This document shows positions 17,236-26,063 of a stretch of 64,000 nt of DNA, piece after piece. The position numbers and the translations under genes were made by a program. The stretch is from Streptomyces piniterrae (GTDB lineage: Bacteria > Actinomycetota > Actinomycetes > Streptomycetales > Streptomycetaceae). How positions within the stretch are numbered: the stretch's first letter is position 1; each line of letters starts with the position of its first letter. Under the pieces are notes generated by a model. It did no database searches. It was not told the origin of the DNA and worked only from the letters and a program-made list of their open reading frames with translations. The stretch spans positions 62,001 through 126,000 of the forward strand of contig NZ_SUMB01000005.1 of assembly GCF_005048155.1 (NCBI RefSeq), written 5' to 3'.

Positions 17236-18645
17236 GTGAGCCAATACGTGTCCCGGCTCCGCAGCCGTTCCTACGGCCAGTTCGCGGGCCAGGCGAGACT
17301 GCGGCTGCCCGGCGGCGTGCGCCGTCCGCGCCGTGTCGCGATGCTCAGCGTGCACACCTCCCCGCTGCATCAGCCCGGCACCGGCGACGCCGGCGGCATG
17401 AACGTCTACATCGTCGAGCTGGCCAGGAAGCTCGCCTCGATCAACATCGAGGTGGAGATCTTCACGCGCGCCACCACCGGCGCCCTGCCGCCCGCCGTAG
17501 AGCTCGCCCCCGGCGTCCTCGTCCGGCATGTCGACGCGGGCCCGTACGAGGGCCTGGCCAAGGAAGAGCTGCCCGCGCAGCTGTGCGCCTTCACCCACGG
17601 CGTCATGCAGGCCTGGGCCGGCCACCGCCCCGGCTACTACGACCTCGTCCACTCCCACTACTGGCTCTCCGGGCACGTCGGCTGGCTCGCCTCCGAGCGC
17701 TGGGGCGTCCCGCTGGTGCACGCCATGCACACCATGGCCAAGGTCAAGAACGCCGCGCTCGCCGCCGGAGACGCCCCCGAGCCCGCCGCGCGCGTGATCG
17801 GCGAGACCCAGGTCGTACGCGCCGCGGACCGCCTGATAGCGAACACCGCCGAGGAGGCGGACGAGCTCGTACGGCATTACGAGGCGGACCCTGGCAAGGT
17901 CGCCGTCGTGCACCCGGGCGTCAACCTCGACCGGTTCCGGCCCACGGCGGAGAGGGCGGCCGAGGGCGAGCCGACCGGTGCCTCCGGCCGCGGCGTCGCG
18001 GAGAGCCGGGCCGCCGCCCGCGTCCGGCTCGGGCTCCCGCAGGACGCGATGATCCCGCTCTTCGCCGGCCGCATCCAGCCGCTGAAGGCCCCCGACGTCC
18101 TGCTGCGGGCGGTCGCCGTCCTCCTGACCGAGGAACCCTCCCTCCGCTCCCGCCTCGTCGTCCCGGTGGTCGGCGGGCCCAGCGGCAGCGGCCTGGCCAA
18201 GCCGGAGGGCCTGCAGAAGCTGGCCGCCCGGCTCGGCATCGCGGACATCGTGCAGTTCCGGCCGCCGGTCGGCCAGGAGCAGCTCGCCGACTGGTACCGC
18301 GCGGCATCCGTCCTGGTCATGCCGTCCTACAGCGAGTCGTTCGGCCTGGTCGCGATAGAGGCCCAGGCCTGTGGCACCCCGGTCGTCGCGGCCTCGGTCG
18401 GCGGCCTCCCGGTGGCCGTCCGGGACGGCGTCAGCGGCTTCCTCATACCGGGCCACGACCCGGCCGACTACGCCCGCGCGCTGCACCGCTTCGTGGCGGA
18501 CCCGTCCCTGGCCACCCGCATGGGCGCCGAGGCCGCGCGGCACGCCCAGTCCTTCGGCTGGGACACCGCCGCCTCGGCGACCGGCGAGGTGTACACCGCG
18601 GCGATGCAGGAGCGCCGGCGTCACCTACGATCGCTGCATGGCTGA
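17236..18645 (+). CDS. mshA: D-inositol-3-phosphate glycosyltransferase MshA
   Basis: A 469-residue GT4 glycosyltransferase. It joins UDP-GlcNAc to inositol-3-phosphate, the first step of mycothiol synthesis. The N-domain shows MLSVHTSPLHQPGTGDAGGMN and the substrate-site SHYWLSGHVGW. The C-domain has FAGRIQPLKAPDVLLRAV and the donor-binding motif MPSYSESFGLVAIEAQACG. The start is GTG 17236 with AGGAGGT eight bases upstream. A YbjN-domain gene overlaps the 3' end. A candidate SigR promoter precedes it. Confidence 0.95.
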   Translation: MSQYVSRLRSRSYGQFAGQARLRLPGGVRRPRRVAMLSVHTSPLHQPGTGDAGGMNVYIVELARKLASINIEVEIFTRATTGALPPAVELAPGVLVRHVDAGPYEGLAKEELPAQLCAFTHGVMQAWAGHRPGYYDLVHSHYWLSGHVGWLASERWGVPLVHAMHTMAKVKNAALAAGDAPEPAARVIGETQVVRAADRLIANTAEEADELVRHYEADPGKVAVVHPGVNLDRFRPTAERAAEGEPTGASGRGVAESRAAARVRLGLPQDAMIPLFAGRIQPLKAPDVLLRAVAVLLTEEPSLRSRLVVPVVGGPSGSGLAKPEGLQKLAARLGIADIVQFRPPVGQEQLADWYRAASVLVMPSYSESFGLVAIEAQACGTPVVAASVGGLPVAVRDGVSGFLIPGHDPADYARALHRFVADPSLATRMGAEAARHAQSFGWDTAASATGEVYTAAMQERRRHLRSLHG

Positions 18646-19150
18646 CGTGGCGGAGACCGTGAACGACGCACGGCGGACGATCGAGGCGACCCTGGACGAC
18701 GCCGGACTGGAGTGGGAGTCCCCGTCGGACGGCTCGTATGTCGTCAAGCTTCCGGGCACCCGCAAGCTCTCCACGACCTGCTCGCTGCTGGTCGGGCGGC
18801 ACTCGCTGTCCGTGAACGCCTTCGTCGTACGGCACCCCGACGAGAACCATGAGGCGGTGCACCGCTGGCTCCTGGAGCGCAACACCCGCCTCTACGGCGT
18901 GAGTTACGCCATCGACAAGCTCGGCGACATCTATCTCGTCGGCAAGCTGCCGCTGGCCGCCGTCACCCCCGAGGAACTCGACCGCATCCTCGGCACCGTC
19001 CTGGAGAACGCCGACGGCTCATTCAACACGCTCCTCGAGATGGGCTTCGCCACGGCTATCCGCAAGGAGTACGAGTGGCGGGTGTCGCGCGGCGAGTCCA
19101 CCCGCAACCTGGACGCCTTCGCGCATCTGACGGGCCGGGCTTCGGAGTAG
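18638..19150 (+). CDS. YbjN-domain protein
   Basis: A 170-residue protein of the YbjN family, a fold related to type III secretion chaperones. The motifs SDGSYVVKLPG, LVGRHSLSVNAFVVR and HRWLLERNTRLYGVSYAID fit the family. Function is unknown, but in actinobacteria it is regularly linked to mshA. ATG 18638 overlaps the end of mshA by 8 bases, so the two are probably co-translated. Confidence 0.88.
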   Translation: MADVAETVNDARRTIEATLDDAGLEWESPSDGSYVVKLPGTRKLSTTCSLLVGRHSLSVNAFVVRHPDENHEAVHRWLLERNTRLYGVSYAIDKLGDIYLVGKLPLAAVTPEELDRILGTVLENADGSFNTLLEMGFATAIRKEYEWRVSRGESTRNLDAFAHLTGRASE

Positions 19151-19212
19151 GAGCGGGTCCGGGAGTTGCGGCGGGTTCCCGCGTTACGGCGGGTTCCGGC
19201 GCTGCTCGGTCG

Positions 19213-20631
19213 CTACCGTACGAACCGCACCTCCGGGTACCGGTCCGAGGGCCCGTCGAACAGCCCGCTGTCCCGTCCGCGCAGCCACCGGTCGAAGAAC
19301 GCCGGGACATACGCCCGCTGTGCGGCGACCGCGCGGCCCGGGTCTATGGAGCCGATCATCTTGATCACCTCCTTCCGGCGCAGGTCCAGCCGCCGCGCGA
19401 TCTGAGGTATCAGCGACTCCGCGTCCGTGTAACTCGCATGCGTGCTCCTGCCGAGCGTCAGGTCCCGGTGCCAGCCCGAGCTGTGCCCCCACACCGCGCC
19501 CCAGGAAGCGACGGTGTGATGGGTGTCCCCTTCCTTCCCCATCAGCAGTAGCGGCCGGTCGACGCCATCGAGGCCGACCGTCGACGGGTTCGACGGATCG
19601 TCATCGCGCTGGGTGTAGCCCATGACGCCGTCCATGTTCACCGCGGCCTTGATCCGCCGGTCGTCATGCATCGTCTGCGCCGCGGTGAACCCGCCGGCCG
19701 ACTGTCCGAACATCCCTATGGCCTTGAGGTCCAGGGCTCCCCGCAGACCGGCCGGCAACGGGGAGGACCGACCCACCTTCGTCAACTCGTCCAGTACGAA
19801 CCGGGTGTCGGCCACCCGCACCCCGCTGACCTTCTTCAGCAACTCCGTCATCCGGCCGGCCTTCTCGGCCCGCTCCATCTCCGCCGGCATCACACTGCGC
19901 GCCACGCGCCCGTCGGGGAACTCCACCCCGGCCGCCTCGTAGGTGTGGTCGATGCTCACCACCACATAGCCGCGGGAGGCCAGTTCGTCGCAGAGCGTGC
20001 TGCCCAGTGAGCGAGGATCACCGGCACCGGGGGAGTACAGGACCACAGGGAGCCGCCCCCGATGGCGGGCCACCGGCGCACCCTGGTGCGCGTGGGTGCG
20101 CGTTGCTCCCCAATCGACCTTCCCCTGCGGCACATACTTCGAGAAGCTGTTCAGCGCGTCGAACCCCGCCGCCTCACCCGGCAGCATCTGCGGCGCGAGC
20201 GGATACCGCCCTGCGTCCTCCTGCGCCGGATAGCGGACACTCACCATCAGCTCGCGGTGCGCTTGCCCGGTGACCCATGGATCGTGGCGCCGGTGGTCGA
20301 CCAAGTGGAGTGAGGCCGTGCCGACTTGATGTGGCCCGGTGGGCGCGGGAAGCGTCATCCGCGCCGGATGAGCGTCGGCGGCCGAAGTACGTAAGGACGT
20401 ATCCAAGGGGGCGTGTCCGGGGACGGGACCGGGCGCGGGCCGCTCCGTCCTGACCGCTCCCTGGGCCCCGGCCGCCGTCGCGACCAGCGCCGCAGCGACC
20501 ACCAGTGCACCAACAGCCCCCGCCCTGCGCCACCTTCTCCGCTTCGCCGCGCTCCCGGCCCCGTTCCCGACCTCGGTCCCGGTCCTGCCGCCGGACTCGT
20601 TCCCGGCCCTGTCCCCGTCCCCGTTCCGCAT
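19213..20631 (-). CDS. secreted or membrane-bound PAF-acetylhydrolase-like lipase
   Basis: A 472-residue alpha/beta hydrolase. A polar head of about 35 residues leads into a signal or anchor (RRWRRAGAVGALVVAAALVA). The hydrolase core has VVLYSPGAGDPRSLGS (oxyanion-hole region), YVVVSIDHTYEA and the nucleophile elbow FGQSAGGFTA (Ser). A C-terminal HTVASW provides a candidate His. This is the pattern of platelet-activating-factor acetylhydrolase-like enzymes, which cleave short ester bonds. The start is ATG 20631 with GGAGA five bases upstream; the frame extends further but lacks a better ribosome site. It converges on the YbjN gene. Confidence 0.85.
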   Translation of the reverse strand: MRNGDGDRAGNESGGRTGTEVGNGAGSAAKRRRWRRAGAVGALVVAAALVATAAGAQGAVRTERPAPGPVPGHAPLDTSLRTSAADAHPARMTLPAPTGPHQVGTASLHLVDHRRHDPWVTGQAHRELMVSVRYPAQEDAGRYPLAPQMLPGEAAGFDALNSFSKYVPQGKVDWGATRTHAHQGAPVARHRGRLPVVLYSPGAGDPRSLGSTLCDELASRGYVVVSIDHTYEAAGVEFPDGRVARSVMPAEMERAEKAGRMTELLKKVSGVRVADTRFVLDELTKVGRSSPLPAGLRGALDLKAIGMFGQSAGGFTAAQTMHDDRRIKAAVNMDGVMGYTQRDDDPSNPSTVGLDGVDRPLLLMGKEGDTHHTVASWGAVWGHSSGWHRDLTLGRSTHASYTDAESLIPQIARRLDLRRKEVIKMIGSIDPGRAVAAQRAYVPAFFDRWLRGRDSGLFDGPSDRYPEVRFVR

Positions 20632-20769
20632 GACGTCTCCCCCGTCCGTTCTCCCCCGCGGTTTCCTGCCGCACAGCCAGGATCTCGTCGTCAAGCGGCC
20701 CGATCAATCGGGGAAAACCCTGACTTCGCGGTGCGGCCGGCACGAACGATCACTGCGCCGAGGGGGGCC

Positions 20770-21141
20770 TCAACCGCGTTGAACAGCCGCGGACCACGGC
20801 ACCTCGTATCGCACCAGCGCGCGGGCGAACGGCTCTCCCGTGGCCTTCGCATACGCCATCCGCTCCCGTACCTCGCCGAGCGTGCGCGGGCGGTATCCGG
20901 GCCCGCCGCAGCAGCTCTTATGGAAGCGAACGCCCGCGTTGAGCAGCACCGAGAGCACCCGCCAGCCGGCGGTGTCCCGTCGGCGCGGCGGTGCGAACGC
21001 GGAGCCGACGTGGATCAGCGGCTTCGCGCAGCGCGGGCAGCGCCGTCCGTGGTCGCCGTATGGCTGCTGGTGCCCGCCATAGGGCTGCTTGTACGAGGCC
21101 CGGCAGGGCAGGCAGACGTATGACGTCTTTCCGGAGGGCAT
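20770..21141 (-). CDS. small zinc-ribbon protein
   Basis: A 123-residue protein with CxxC pairs at CLPC (about 10-13) and CPRC (about 35-38), forming a likely zinc ribbon, and a further Cys pair at SCCGG. The middle part has basic residues. It occurs widely in Streptomyces as a hypothetical protein. It could bind nucleic acid, but nothing more can be said. ATG 21141 has GGAG-like sequence overlapping upstream. It lies between the lipase-like gene and the MFS gene on the same strand. Confidence 0.75.
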   Translation of the reverse strand: MPSGKTSYVCLPCRASYKQPYGGHQQPYGDHGRRCPRCAKPLIHVGSAFAPPRRRDTAGWRVLSVLLNAGVRFHKSCCGGPGYRPRTLGEVRERMAYAKATGEPFARALVRYEVPWSAAVQRG

Positions 21142-21274
21142 ACGGGGAGCGTAATCGGAGGCGGCGCCGGACTCGACGGGATTTCGGTCGACGGGATTTC
21201 GGTCGGCGGATTTCGGCTCGCAGGGATTTCGGCGCGGCGGACGGGCCGAATGCCGATGCGCCCGGCGGGGACGG

Positions 21275-22702
21275 TCACGCCACCGGTTCGGCCGACGCGG
21301 AGGCGGCGGACGTCCCCCTGCCACCGCTCGCCTCTGCGCCACCGTCGGCCCCCGCAGCACCGCTCGCGGCCTTGCCACCACCGCCACCGGCCCCCGCACC
21401 ACCGCGCGCCGCGGCGTCCGCGACCACACCCCGCGTGGATTCCGCCCCTCCCGCCCCGCCCGCCGATGCGCCCGGCAGGCTTCGCAGCAGCACCCCGTAC
21501 CCCACCGCAGCGACCGTGCCGACGGCCGCGCAGCCGGCCCACAGGGCGTCGGCCCCGTAGTGGTCGATCACCGTGCCGCCGATCAGAGGGGCCGTCAGAG
21601 AGGCGACCGACCAGGAGAGGGCGTACATGCCCTGGTAGCGGCCACGGCCATGGACCGGCGACAGCCGCACCACCAGCCCCATCTGCGTCGGCGAGTTGAT
21701 GATCTCGCCGAGGGTCCAGACGGCCACCGCGACCGCGTACATCGCCACCGACCCTGCCAGTGCGGTCAGCCCGAAGCCGTACCCGGCGAGCAGTGCCGAT
21801 CCGATCAGCAGCGTCGCGGGGCTGCGGTGCTCGATGAAGCGGGTCACGGGGATCTGCAACAGCACGATGAGTACGCCGTTGACCGCGATCACCAGGCCGA
21901 AGTCGGTGCTGGAGAAGCCGTCCTGACCCATCGACACCGGCATCGACACATACGCCTGCTGGAAGAGCAGGGCCAGGAGGAGGTTGAGGCCGACCACGGT
22001 CATGAAGCGTCCGTCGCGCAGGACGGTGAGCATGGAGATCCGGCCGGGGTCCGCGCCCCCGGCGTCCCGGGTGCCGTCCGCGCCGGTCGTGCTCGGCGCG
22101 TCCGGCCGCGACTCCGGCAGCTTCCAGAAGACGACCAGGGCGCAGGCCAGCACCAGCGTCGCCTCGCCCAGGAAGAGGGCCAGGTAGCCGTGCTCGGCGA
22201 TCAGCCCGGCGGCGGTCGAGGAGATCGCGAAGCCCAGGTTGATCGCCCAGTAGTTGAGGGAGAACGCCCGCACGCGGTCCTCGGGGGCGACGATGTCCGC
22301 CATCATCGCCTGCACGGCGGGCCGCGAGGCGTTGGACGCCATGCCGACCAGGCACGCCACCGCCGCGATGGCGACCGGATGCTCCATGAACCCCAGCAGC
22401 GCCACGGAAGCCGCCGTCGACAGCTGTGCGATCAGCATGGTGGGCCGCCGGCCGAGCCGGTCGGTCAGCACGCCCGCCCCTATGGACGAGACCACACCGC
22501 CGAGCCCGTAGAGCGCGCCGACCAGGCCCGCGTACGAGGCGGAGAAGCCACGCTCGACGGTCAGGTAGAGCGCCAGGAAGGTGGCGACGAACGCCCCCAG
22601 CCGGTTGATCAACGTACTGGTCCACAGCCACCAGAACTGCCGGGGCAGACCGGAGACGCTCTCCGTGGCGGCGCGTCTGAGGCCGGTGATTGTTGCAGAC
22701 AT
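21275..22702 (-). CDS. MFS transporter, drug-exporter type
   Basis: A 475-residue major facilitator protein with about 12 hydrophobic segments. The loop after helix 2 carries DRLGRRPT, the signature motif of MFS carriers, and a second half-motif lies in the middle. The sequence resembles the MdtH/YfcJ-like exporter group, but the substrate is unknown. The C-terminus from about residue 410 is a long Ala/Gly-rich tail, probably cytoplasmic. ATG 22702 has a GGGGGAA ribosome site upstream. It is divergent from gpmA; the shared 266-base gap may control both. Confidence 0.9.
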   Translation of the reverse strand: MSATITGLRRAATESVSGLPRQFWWLWTSTLINRLGAFVATFLALYLTVERGFSASYAGLVGALYGLGGVVSSIGAGVLTDRLGRRPTMLIAQLSTAASVALLGFMEHPVAIAAVACLVGMASNASRPAVQAMMADIVAPEDRVRAFSLNYWAINLGFAISSTAAGLIAEHGYLALFLGEATLVLACALVVFWKLPESRPDAPSTTGADGTRDAGGADPGRISMLTVLRDGRFMTVVGLNLLLALLFQQAYVSMPVSMGQDGFSSTDFGLVIAVNGVLIVLLQIPVTRFIEHRSPATLLIGSALLAGYGFGLTALAGSVAMYAVAVAVWTLGEIINSPTQMGLVVRLSPVHGRGRYQGMYALSWSVASLTAPLIGGTVIDHYGADALWAGCAAVGTVAAVGYGVLLRSLPGASAGGAGGAESTRGVVADAAARGGAGAGGGGGKAASGAAGADGGAEASGGRGTSAASASAEPVA

Positions 22703-22968
22703 GACAGTTCCCCCGGGGATGTTCGGCGTGTCCACGTCAGTGGCGACTGTGAGAGTGGTGGGAGGGCGTGAGGGGTGGGAGTGGGGTGAGGGGTGGGAGC
22801 GATGTAAGTGGTGAGAATGCTGTTCGCAACCTACTTACGGGTCGGCTGTCACCGCCACTCAATTGACGGGAAGCGTCAAACGTCGCCGAGAAGGCCAGGT
22901 CGTCGCGGGGGAGCCCGGGCCCTGGACAGGCGCAAAGCCCGATCCGGAATTCGATTACGCTCGACGGC
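22703..22968. promoter_or_regulatory. MFS-gpmA divergent gap with repeats
   Basis: This gap has no gene. It holds two copies of a 14-base G-rich motif, GTGAGGGGTGGGAG, near 22769 and 22785, and an inverted pair GTAAGT (22804-22809) and ACTTAC (22833-22838). A tight palindrome TTGACG-5 bases-CGTCAA lies at 22863-22879, about 90 bases before gpmA. The last could be an operator or a promoter element. No function is known. Confidence 0.45.
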
Positions 22969-23730
22969 ATGGCCGACGCACCGTACAAGCTGATCCTCCT
23001 CCGCCACGGCGAGAGCGAGTGGAACGCGAAGAACCTGTTCACCGGCTGGGTGGACGTCAACCTCAACGAGAAGGGCGAGAAGGAGGCGGTCCGCGGCGGA
23101 GAGCTGCTCAAGGACGCCGGTCTGCTCCCCGACGTGCTGCACACCTCCCTCCAGAAGCGCGCGATCCGCACCGCGCAGCTGGCCCTGGAGGCCGCCGACC
23201 GTCACTGGATCCCGGTCCACCGCAGCTGGCGGCTGAACGAGCGCCACTACGGCGCGCTGCAGGGCAAGGACAAGGCGCAGACGCTCGCCGAGTTCGGCGA
23301 GGAGCAGTTCATGCTCTGGCGCCGCTCGTACGACACCCCGCCGCCCGCCCTCGAGGACGGCTCCGAGTTCTCCCAGAGCGACGACCCGCGCTACGCGGAC
23401 ATCCCGCCGGAGCTCCGCCCGAAGACCGAGTGCCTCAAGGACGTCGTCTCCCGCATGCTGCCGTACTGGTACGACGGCATCGTCCCGGACCTCGTCGCCG
23501 GCCGCACGGTCCTGGTCGCCGCCCACGGCAACAGCCTGCGCGCCCTGGTCAAGCACCTCGACGGCATCTCCGACGCGGACATCGCCGGCCTGAACATCCC
23601 CACCGGCATCCCGCTCGCCTACGAGCTGGACGCCGACTTCCGCCCGGTCAAGCCGGGTGGCACCTACCTCGACCCGGAGGCCGCCAAGGCCGCCATCGAG
23701 GCAGTGAAGAACCAGGGCAAGAAGAAGTAA
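22969..23730 (+). CDS. gpmA: 2,3-bisphosphoglycerate-dependent phosphoglycerate mutase
   Basis: A 253-residue dPGM. It interconverts 3- and 2-phosphoglycerate in glycolysis through a phospho-His. The active-site motif is LRHGESEWN (His about 11), followed by LFTGWVDVNL, RAIRTAQ and the substrate loop NERHYGALQG. The second catalytic His is in AAHGNSLRALVKHLDG. The length is as expected. ATG 22969 follows a divergent gap shared with the MFS gene. A strong terminator follows, so it is transcribed alone. Confidence 0.96.
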   Translation: MADAPYKLILLRHGESEWNAKNLFTGWVDVNLNEKGEKEAVRGGELLKDAGLLPDVLHTSLQKRAIRTAQLALEAADRHWIPVHRSWRLNERHYGALQGKDKAQTLAEFGEEQFMLWRRSYDTPPPALEDGSEFSQSDDPRYADIPPELRPKTECLKDVVSRMLPYWYDGIVPDLVAGRTVLVAAHGNSLRALVKHLDGISDADIAGLNIPTGIPLAYELDADFRPVKPGGTYLDPEAAKAAIEAVKNQGKKK

Positions 23731-23744
23731 GAATCGCGATCACG

Positions 23745-23777
23745 CCCCTCACCCGCACGTTTGATGCGGGTGAGGGG
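23745..23777 (+). terminator. gpmA terminator hairpin
   Basis: CCCCTCACCCGCA at 23745-23757 and its exact complement at 23765-23777 form a 13-bp stem with a 7-base loop, 14 bases after the gpmA stop. Confidence 0.88.
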
Positions 23778-23795
23778 CTGTCGTCGTTCTCGGGC

Positions 23796-23855
23796 GGGCT
23801 GCGGGCTGCGGGCTGCGGGCTGCGGGCTGCGGGCTGCGGGCTGCGGGCTGCGGGC
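23796..23855. repeat. 7-bp tandem repeat GGGCTGC, eight copies
   Basis: Eight exact GGGCTGC units and a partial ninth lie between the gpmA terminator and the convergent gene at 23892. There is no coding region here. The array looks like a length-variable microsatellite. Confidence 0.9.
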
Positions 23856-23891
23856 CGTCCGGAGCATCGGGCCATGACCCGGCCGGCGATC

Positions 23892-24344
23892 TCAGGCCAT
23901 GGCCCGGCCCGCGGCGGCGACCAGTTCGTCGGTCGCCGCGATGGCGGCCTCGCGGCGGGAGGCCAGGGCCGCGTGGTCGGTGGCGTCGCGCAGGTCGAAC
24001 GCGGCCAGGGCGGCCTGGCGGGCCGGCTCGGCCAAAGACCGTTCCAGGACGGAGACCGCGACCAGCGGTCCGGTCACGGCCGAGCGCGTGGCGTGCGAGG
24101 CGGTGCGCGCCGCCTCGACGGCTTCCGTGCCCGCGCCGTCCAGGCGCAGGACCTCGCGATGCCACATGGCCCGCCGGTGGTCGCCCAGGGCGGCCACCAA
24201 CTCGCCCAGCGCCTTGCGCAGCGCTTCGGCCCGCTGGTCGGCGCGGGCGGCGCTCTGCGCGATCCGCGCACTCTTGATCTGCAGCAGCCCGGTGAGCGCG
24301 CCCCCGAGCAGTGTGCCGACCACGGCAATGACGCTGGGCCACAT
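23892..24344 (-). CDS. small membrane protein, KilB-like N-terminus
   Basis: A 150-residue protein. One hydrophobic helix sits at the extreme N-terminus, MWPSVIAVVGTLLGGALTGLLQ, followed by an amphipathic, basic helical body rich in Ala, Arg and Glu. Similar N-termini (MW..I...GTLLG...) occur in Streptomyces plasmid-spread KilB-like proteins and related chromosomal copies; I recall this only from general knowledge. ATG 24344 has AAGGAGG eight bases upstream. It stands alone. Confidence 0.7.
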   Translation of the reverse strand: MWPSVIAVVGTLLGGALTGLLQIKSARIAQSAARADQRAEALRKALGELVAALGDHRRAMWHREVLRLDGAGTEAVEAARTASHATRSAVTGPLVAVSVLERSLAEPARQAALAAFDLRDATDHAALASRREAAIAATDELVAAAGRAMA

Positions 24345-24640
24345 CGTGAAGTCCTCCTTGAACGCAGAGACGGCGGGCTTCGGGCACGGCCGCCCGCCGG
24401 GCGTACCACCTGGCAGGCGTGATCCCGTCAGCCCCCGGTGCGCTTGAGGGGACGCCCTGCGGAGACGGCCGGTTGCCGATCGGGATCCGCCGTCCCGAGG
24501 TCCGGGACGGGCGTACCGGCATCCCGCGCCAGTAGGGCGATATGGGGCAAATGGATGCAGCATGTTGAGAGGGGGGCGACGTCGAACGGTGCGCGTTCGT
24601 CCGAAGCCGGAGGGGGCCGCAAGCTGGAGAGGTGAGTCAG

Positions 24641-24889
24641 ATGGCCGAATTCATGGACATTCATCACGGCATGAAGGGCATCACGGCCGAGCAGCTCAGG
24701 GAGGCGCACAACGCTGATCTCGCGATCGAGGGGCAGGAAAACGTCCACTTCACCCGCGCCTGGGCGGACCCCGACGCCGGCGACGTCTTCTGCCTCTCCG
24801 AGGCGCCATCGGCGGAAGCCGTGCAGCGTGTGCACGAGCGCGCCGGCCACAAGGCGGACGAGATACACCCGGTGCCGCTGACGATCTGA
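24641..24889 (+). CDS. DUF4242 nickel-binding protein (SCO4226-like)
   Basis: An 82-residue ferredoxin-like-fold protein of the DUF4242 family. The S. coelicolor relative SCO4226 is described as a nickel-responsive, nickel-binding protein. Here the N-terminus has FMDIHHGMKG, a His-His pair near residues 6-7, and the C-terminal half has AGHKADEIHPV. These His residues are plausible metal ligands. ATG 24641 is chosen because it begins the conserved MAEFMDIHHG. It may store or sense nickel in the cytoplasm. The neighbouring Cys-rich mini-protein at 25076 suggests a shared metal theme. Confidence 0.88.
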   Translation: MAEFMDIHHGMKGITAEQLREAHNADLAIEGQENVHFTRAWADPDAGDVFCLSEAPSAEAVQRVHERAGHKADEIHPVPLTI

Positions 24890-24897
24890 CGCGGCCC

Positions 24898-24981
24898 GGA
24901 AGACACAACGGAAGACACAACGGATGACACAACGGAAGACACAACGGCAAACGCACCGGAGGGCACACCGGCAATCACGCC
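24898..24981. repeat. 12-bp tandem repeat, seven decaying units
   Basis: Four near-identical GGAAGACACAAC units (24898-24945) are followed by three diverged 12-base units to 24981. The array starts 9 bases after the stop of the nickel-binding gene and precedes a strong hairpin. A period of 12 also equals 4 codons, but no real reading frame crosses it. Confidence 0.85.
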
Positions 24982-25003
24982 GGCCGACCAGCGGAAAACA
25001 CAG

Positions 25004-25037
25004 CGGCCCCGACCCGGCGGAACGCCGGTCGGGGCCG
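25004..25037. terminator. bidirectional terminator
   Basis: CGGCCCCGAC (25004-25013) pairs with its complement at 25028-25037, and an inner CGGCG/CGCCG pair extends the stem with one bulged base and a 3-base loop. It lies between the nickel-binding gene and the convergent Cys-rich gene. Confidence 0.82.
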
Positions 25038-25075
25038 TTGTGGTCGCGCTGTCACCGTCGCGCCGGCGGGGCCGG

Positions 25076-25237
25076 CTAGCCGCAGCCGCCGCCGCACTGG
25101 CACGGCCCGCCGGACTGGCAGCCGCAGGCGCAGCCGGGGCCGCAGCCGCAGGCGCCGAGCAGCGGGAGCCGCGGACGTTCGACGGCCGGCGGGTCGTCGT
25201 GGGGCGTGGGGTTGGGGGAGTCCGCCATGTGCGCCAT
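25076..25237 (-). CDS. Cys-rich metallothionein-like mini-protein
   Basis: A 53-residue protein. Residues 1-28 are polar with Pro and Asp; residues 29-53 contain eight cysteines in CxC and CxxxC patterns (ACGCGPGCACGC, then CQCGGGCG). This is the layout of a small metal-chelating peptide. It starts at ATG 25237 with AGGAGGAAAC just upstream. It is near the nickel-binding DUF4242 gene. Metal binding is inferred from the Cys pattern, and the metal is unknown. Too short for many gene finders. Confidence 0.75.
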   Translation of the reverse strand: MAHMADSPNPTPHDDPPAVERPRLPLLGACGCGPGCACGCQSGGPCQCGGGCG

Positions 25238-25382
25238 GAGTTTCCTCCTAGGGGTCACCGGGTGCCCAGTTCTGCCCATTGCATGCCCCGGCCGAGAGGC
25301 GCGTCAACGGCGCGTGGAGGCACACGTCAACGGCGCACGGTGGTGTGGGGGACGGGATCGTGCCCCTTCGCCACCGCCGTGC

Positions 25383-26063
25383 TCAGGCGCCCTCGACCGC
25401 CGTCGTCGGCGGAGCGATCTCGTCCGCGTGCTCGCCGGTGACCAGGTAGACGACCCGCTTGGCCACGGAGACCGCGTGGTCCGCGAAGCGCTCGTAGTAG
25501 CGGCCCAGCAGCGTCACGTCCACGGCCGTCTCGATGCCGTGCTTCCAGCGGTCGTCCATGAGGTGCTGGAAGAGCGCGCGGTGCAGCAGGTCCATGGCGT
25601 CGTCGTCCTGCTCCAGCTGAAGCGCCAGATCGACGTCCTTGGTGATGATGACCTCGGCGGCCTTGGCCATCAGGCGCTGCGCCAGCTGCCCCATCTCCAG
25701 GATCGTGGCGTGCAGATCGCGCGGCACGGCCGTCTCCGGGAAGCGCAGCCGGGCCAGCTTGGCCACATGCTGGGCGAGGTCGCCGGAACGCTCCAGGTCG
25801 GCGCTCATCCGCAGGGACGTGACGACGATCCGCAGGTCGGTGGCGACCGGCTGCTGCCGCGCCAGAAGGGCGATCGCCCGCGCCTCCAGATCGCGCTGGA
25901 GGTCGTCGACCTTCTCGTCGGCGGCGATCACGTTCTCGGCCAGCTTCAGGTCCGCGTCGAGTATCGCCGTGGTGGCGCGCCCGATCGCGGAGCCGACGAG
26001 CCGGGCCATCTCGACCAGGCCCTCGCCGATCGAATCCAGCTCCTCGTGGTACGCGTCCCGCAT
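25383..26063 (-). CDS. phoU: phosphate signalling protein PhoU
   Basis: A 226-residue PhoU with two three-helix repeats. The metal/phosphate-related repeats are seen as EVIITKDVDLALQLEQDDDAMD and the earlier AENVIAADEKVDDLQRDLE. PhoU links the Pst transporter to the PhoR kinase and dampens signalling when phosphate is plentiful. ATG 26063 starts MRDAYHEELDS, the usual opening. It is divergent from phoR-phoP across a 602-base gap with PHO boxes, so PhoP likely controls both sides. Confidence 0.95.
   Translation of the reverse strand: MRDAYHEELDSIGEGLVEMARLVGSAIGRATTAILDADLKLAENVIAADEKVDDLQRDLEARAIALLARQQPVATDLRIVVTSLRMSADLERSGDLAQHVAKLARLRFPETAVPRDLHATILEMGQLAQRLMAKAAEVIITKDVDLALQLEQDDDAMDLLHRALFQHLMDDRWKHGIETAVDVTLLGRYYERFADHAVSVAKRVVYLVTGEHADEIAPPTTAVEGA

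Noticed and set aside
23796..23855. CRISPR-like array
   Set aside because: The units are 7 bases with no spacers and no cas genes nearby; it is a simple tandem repeat.
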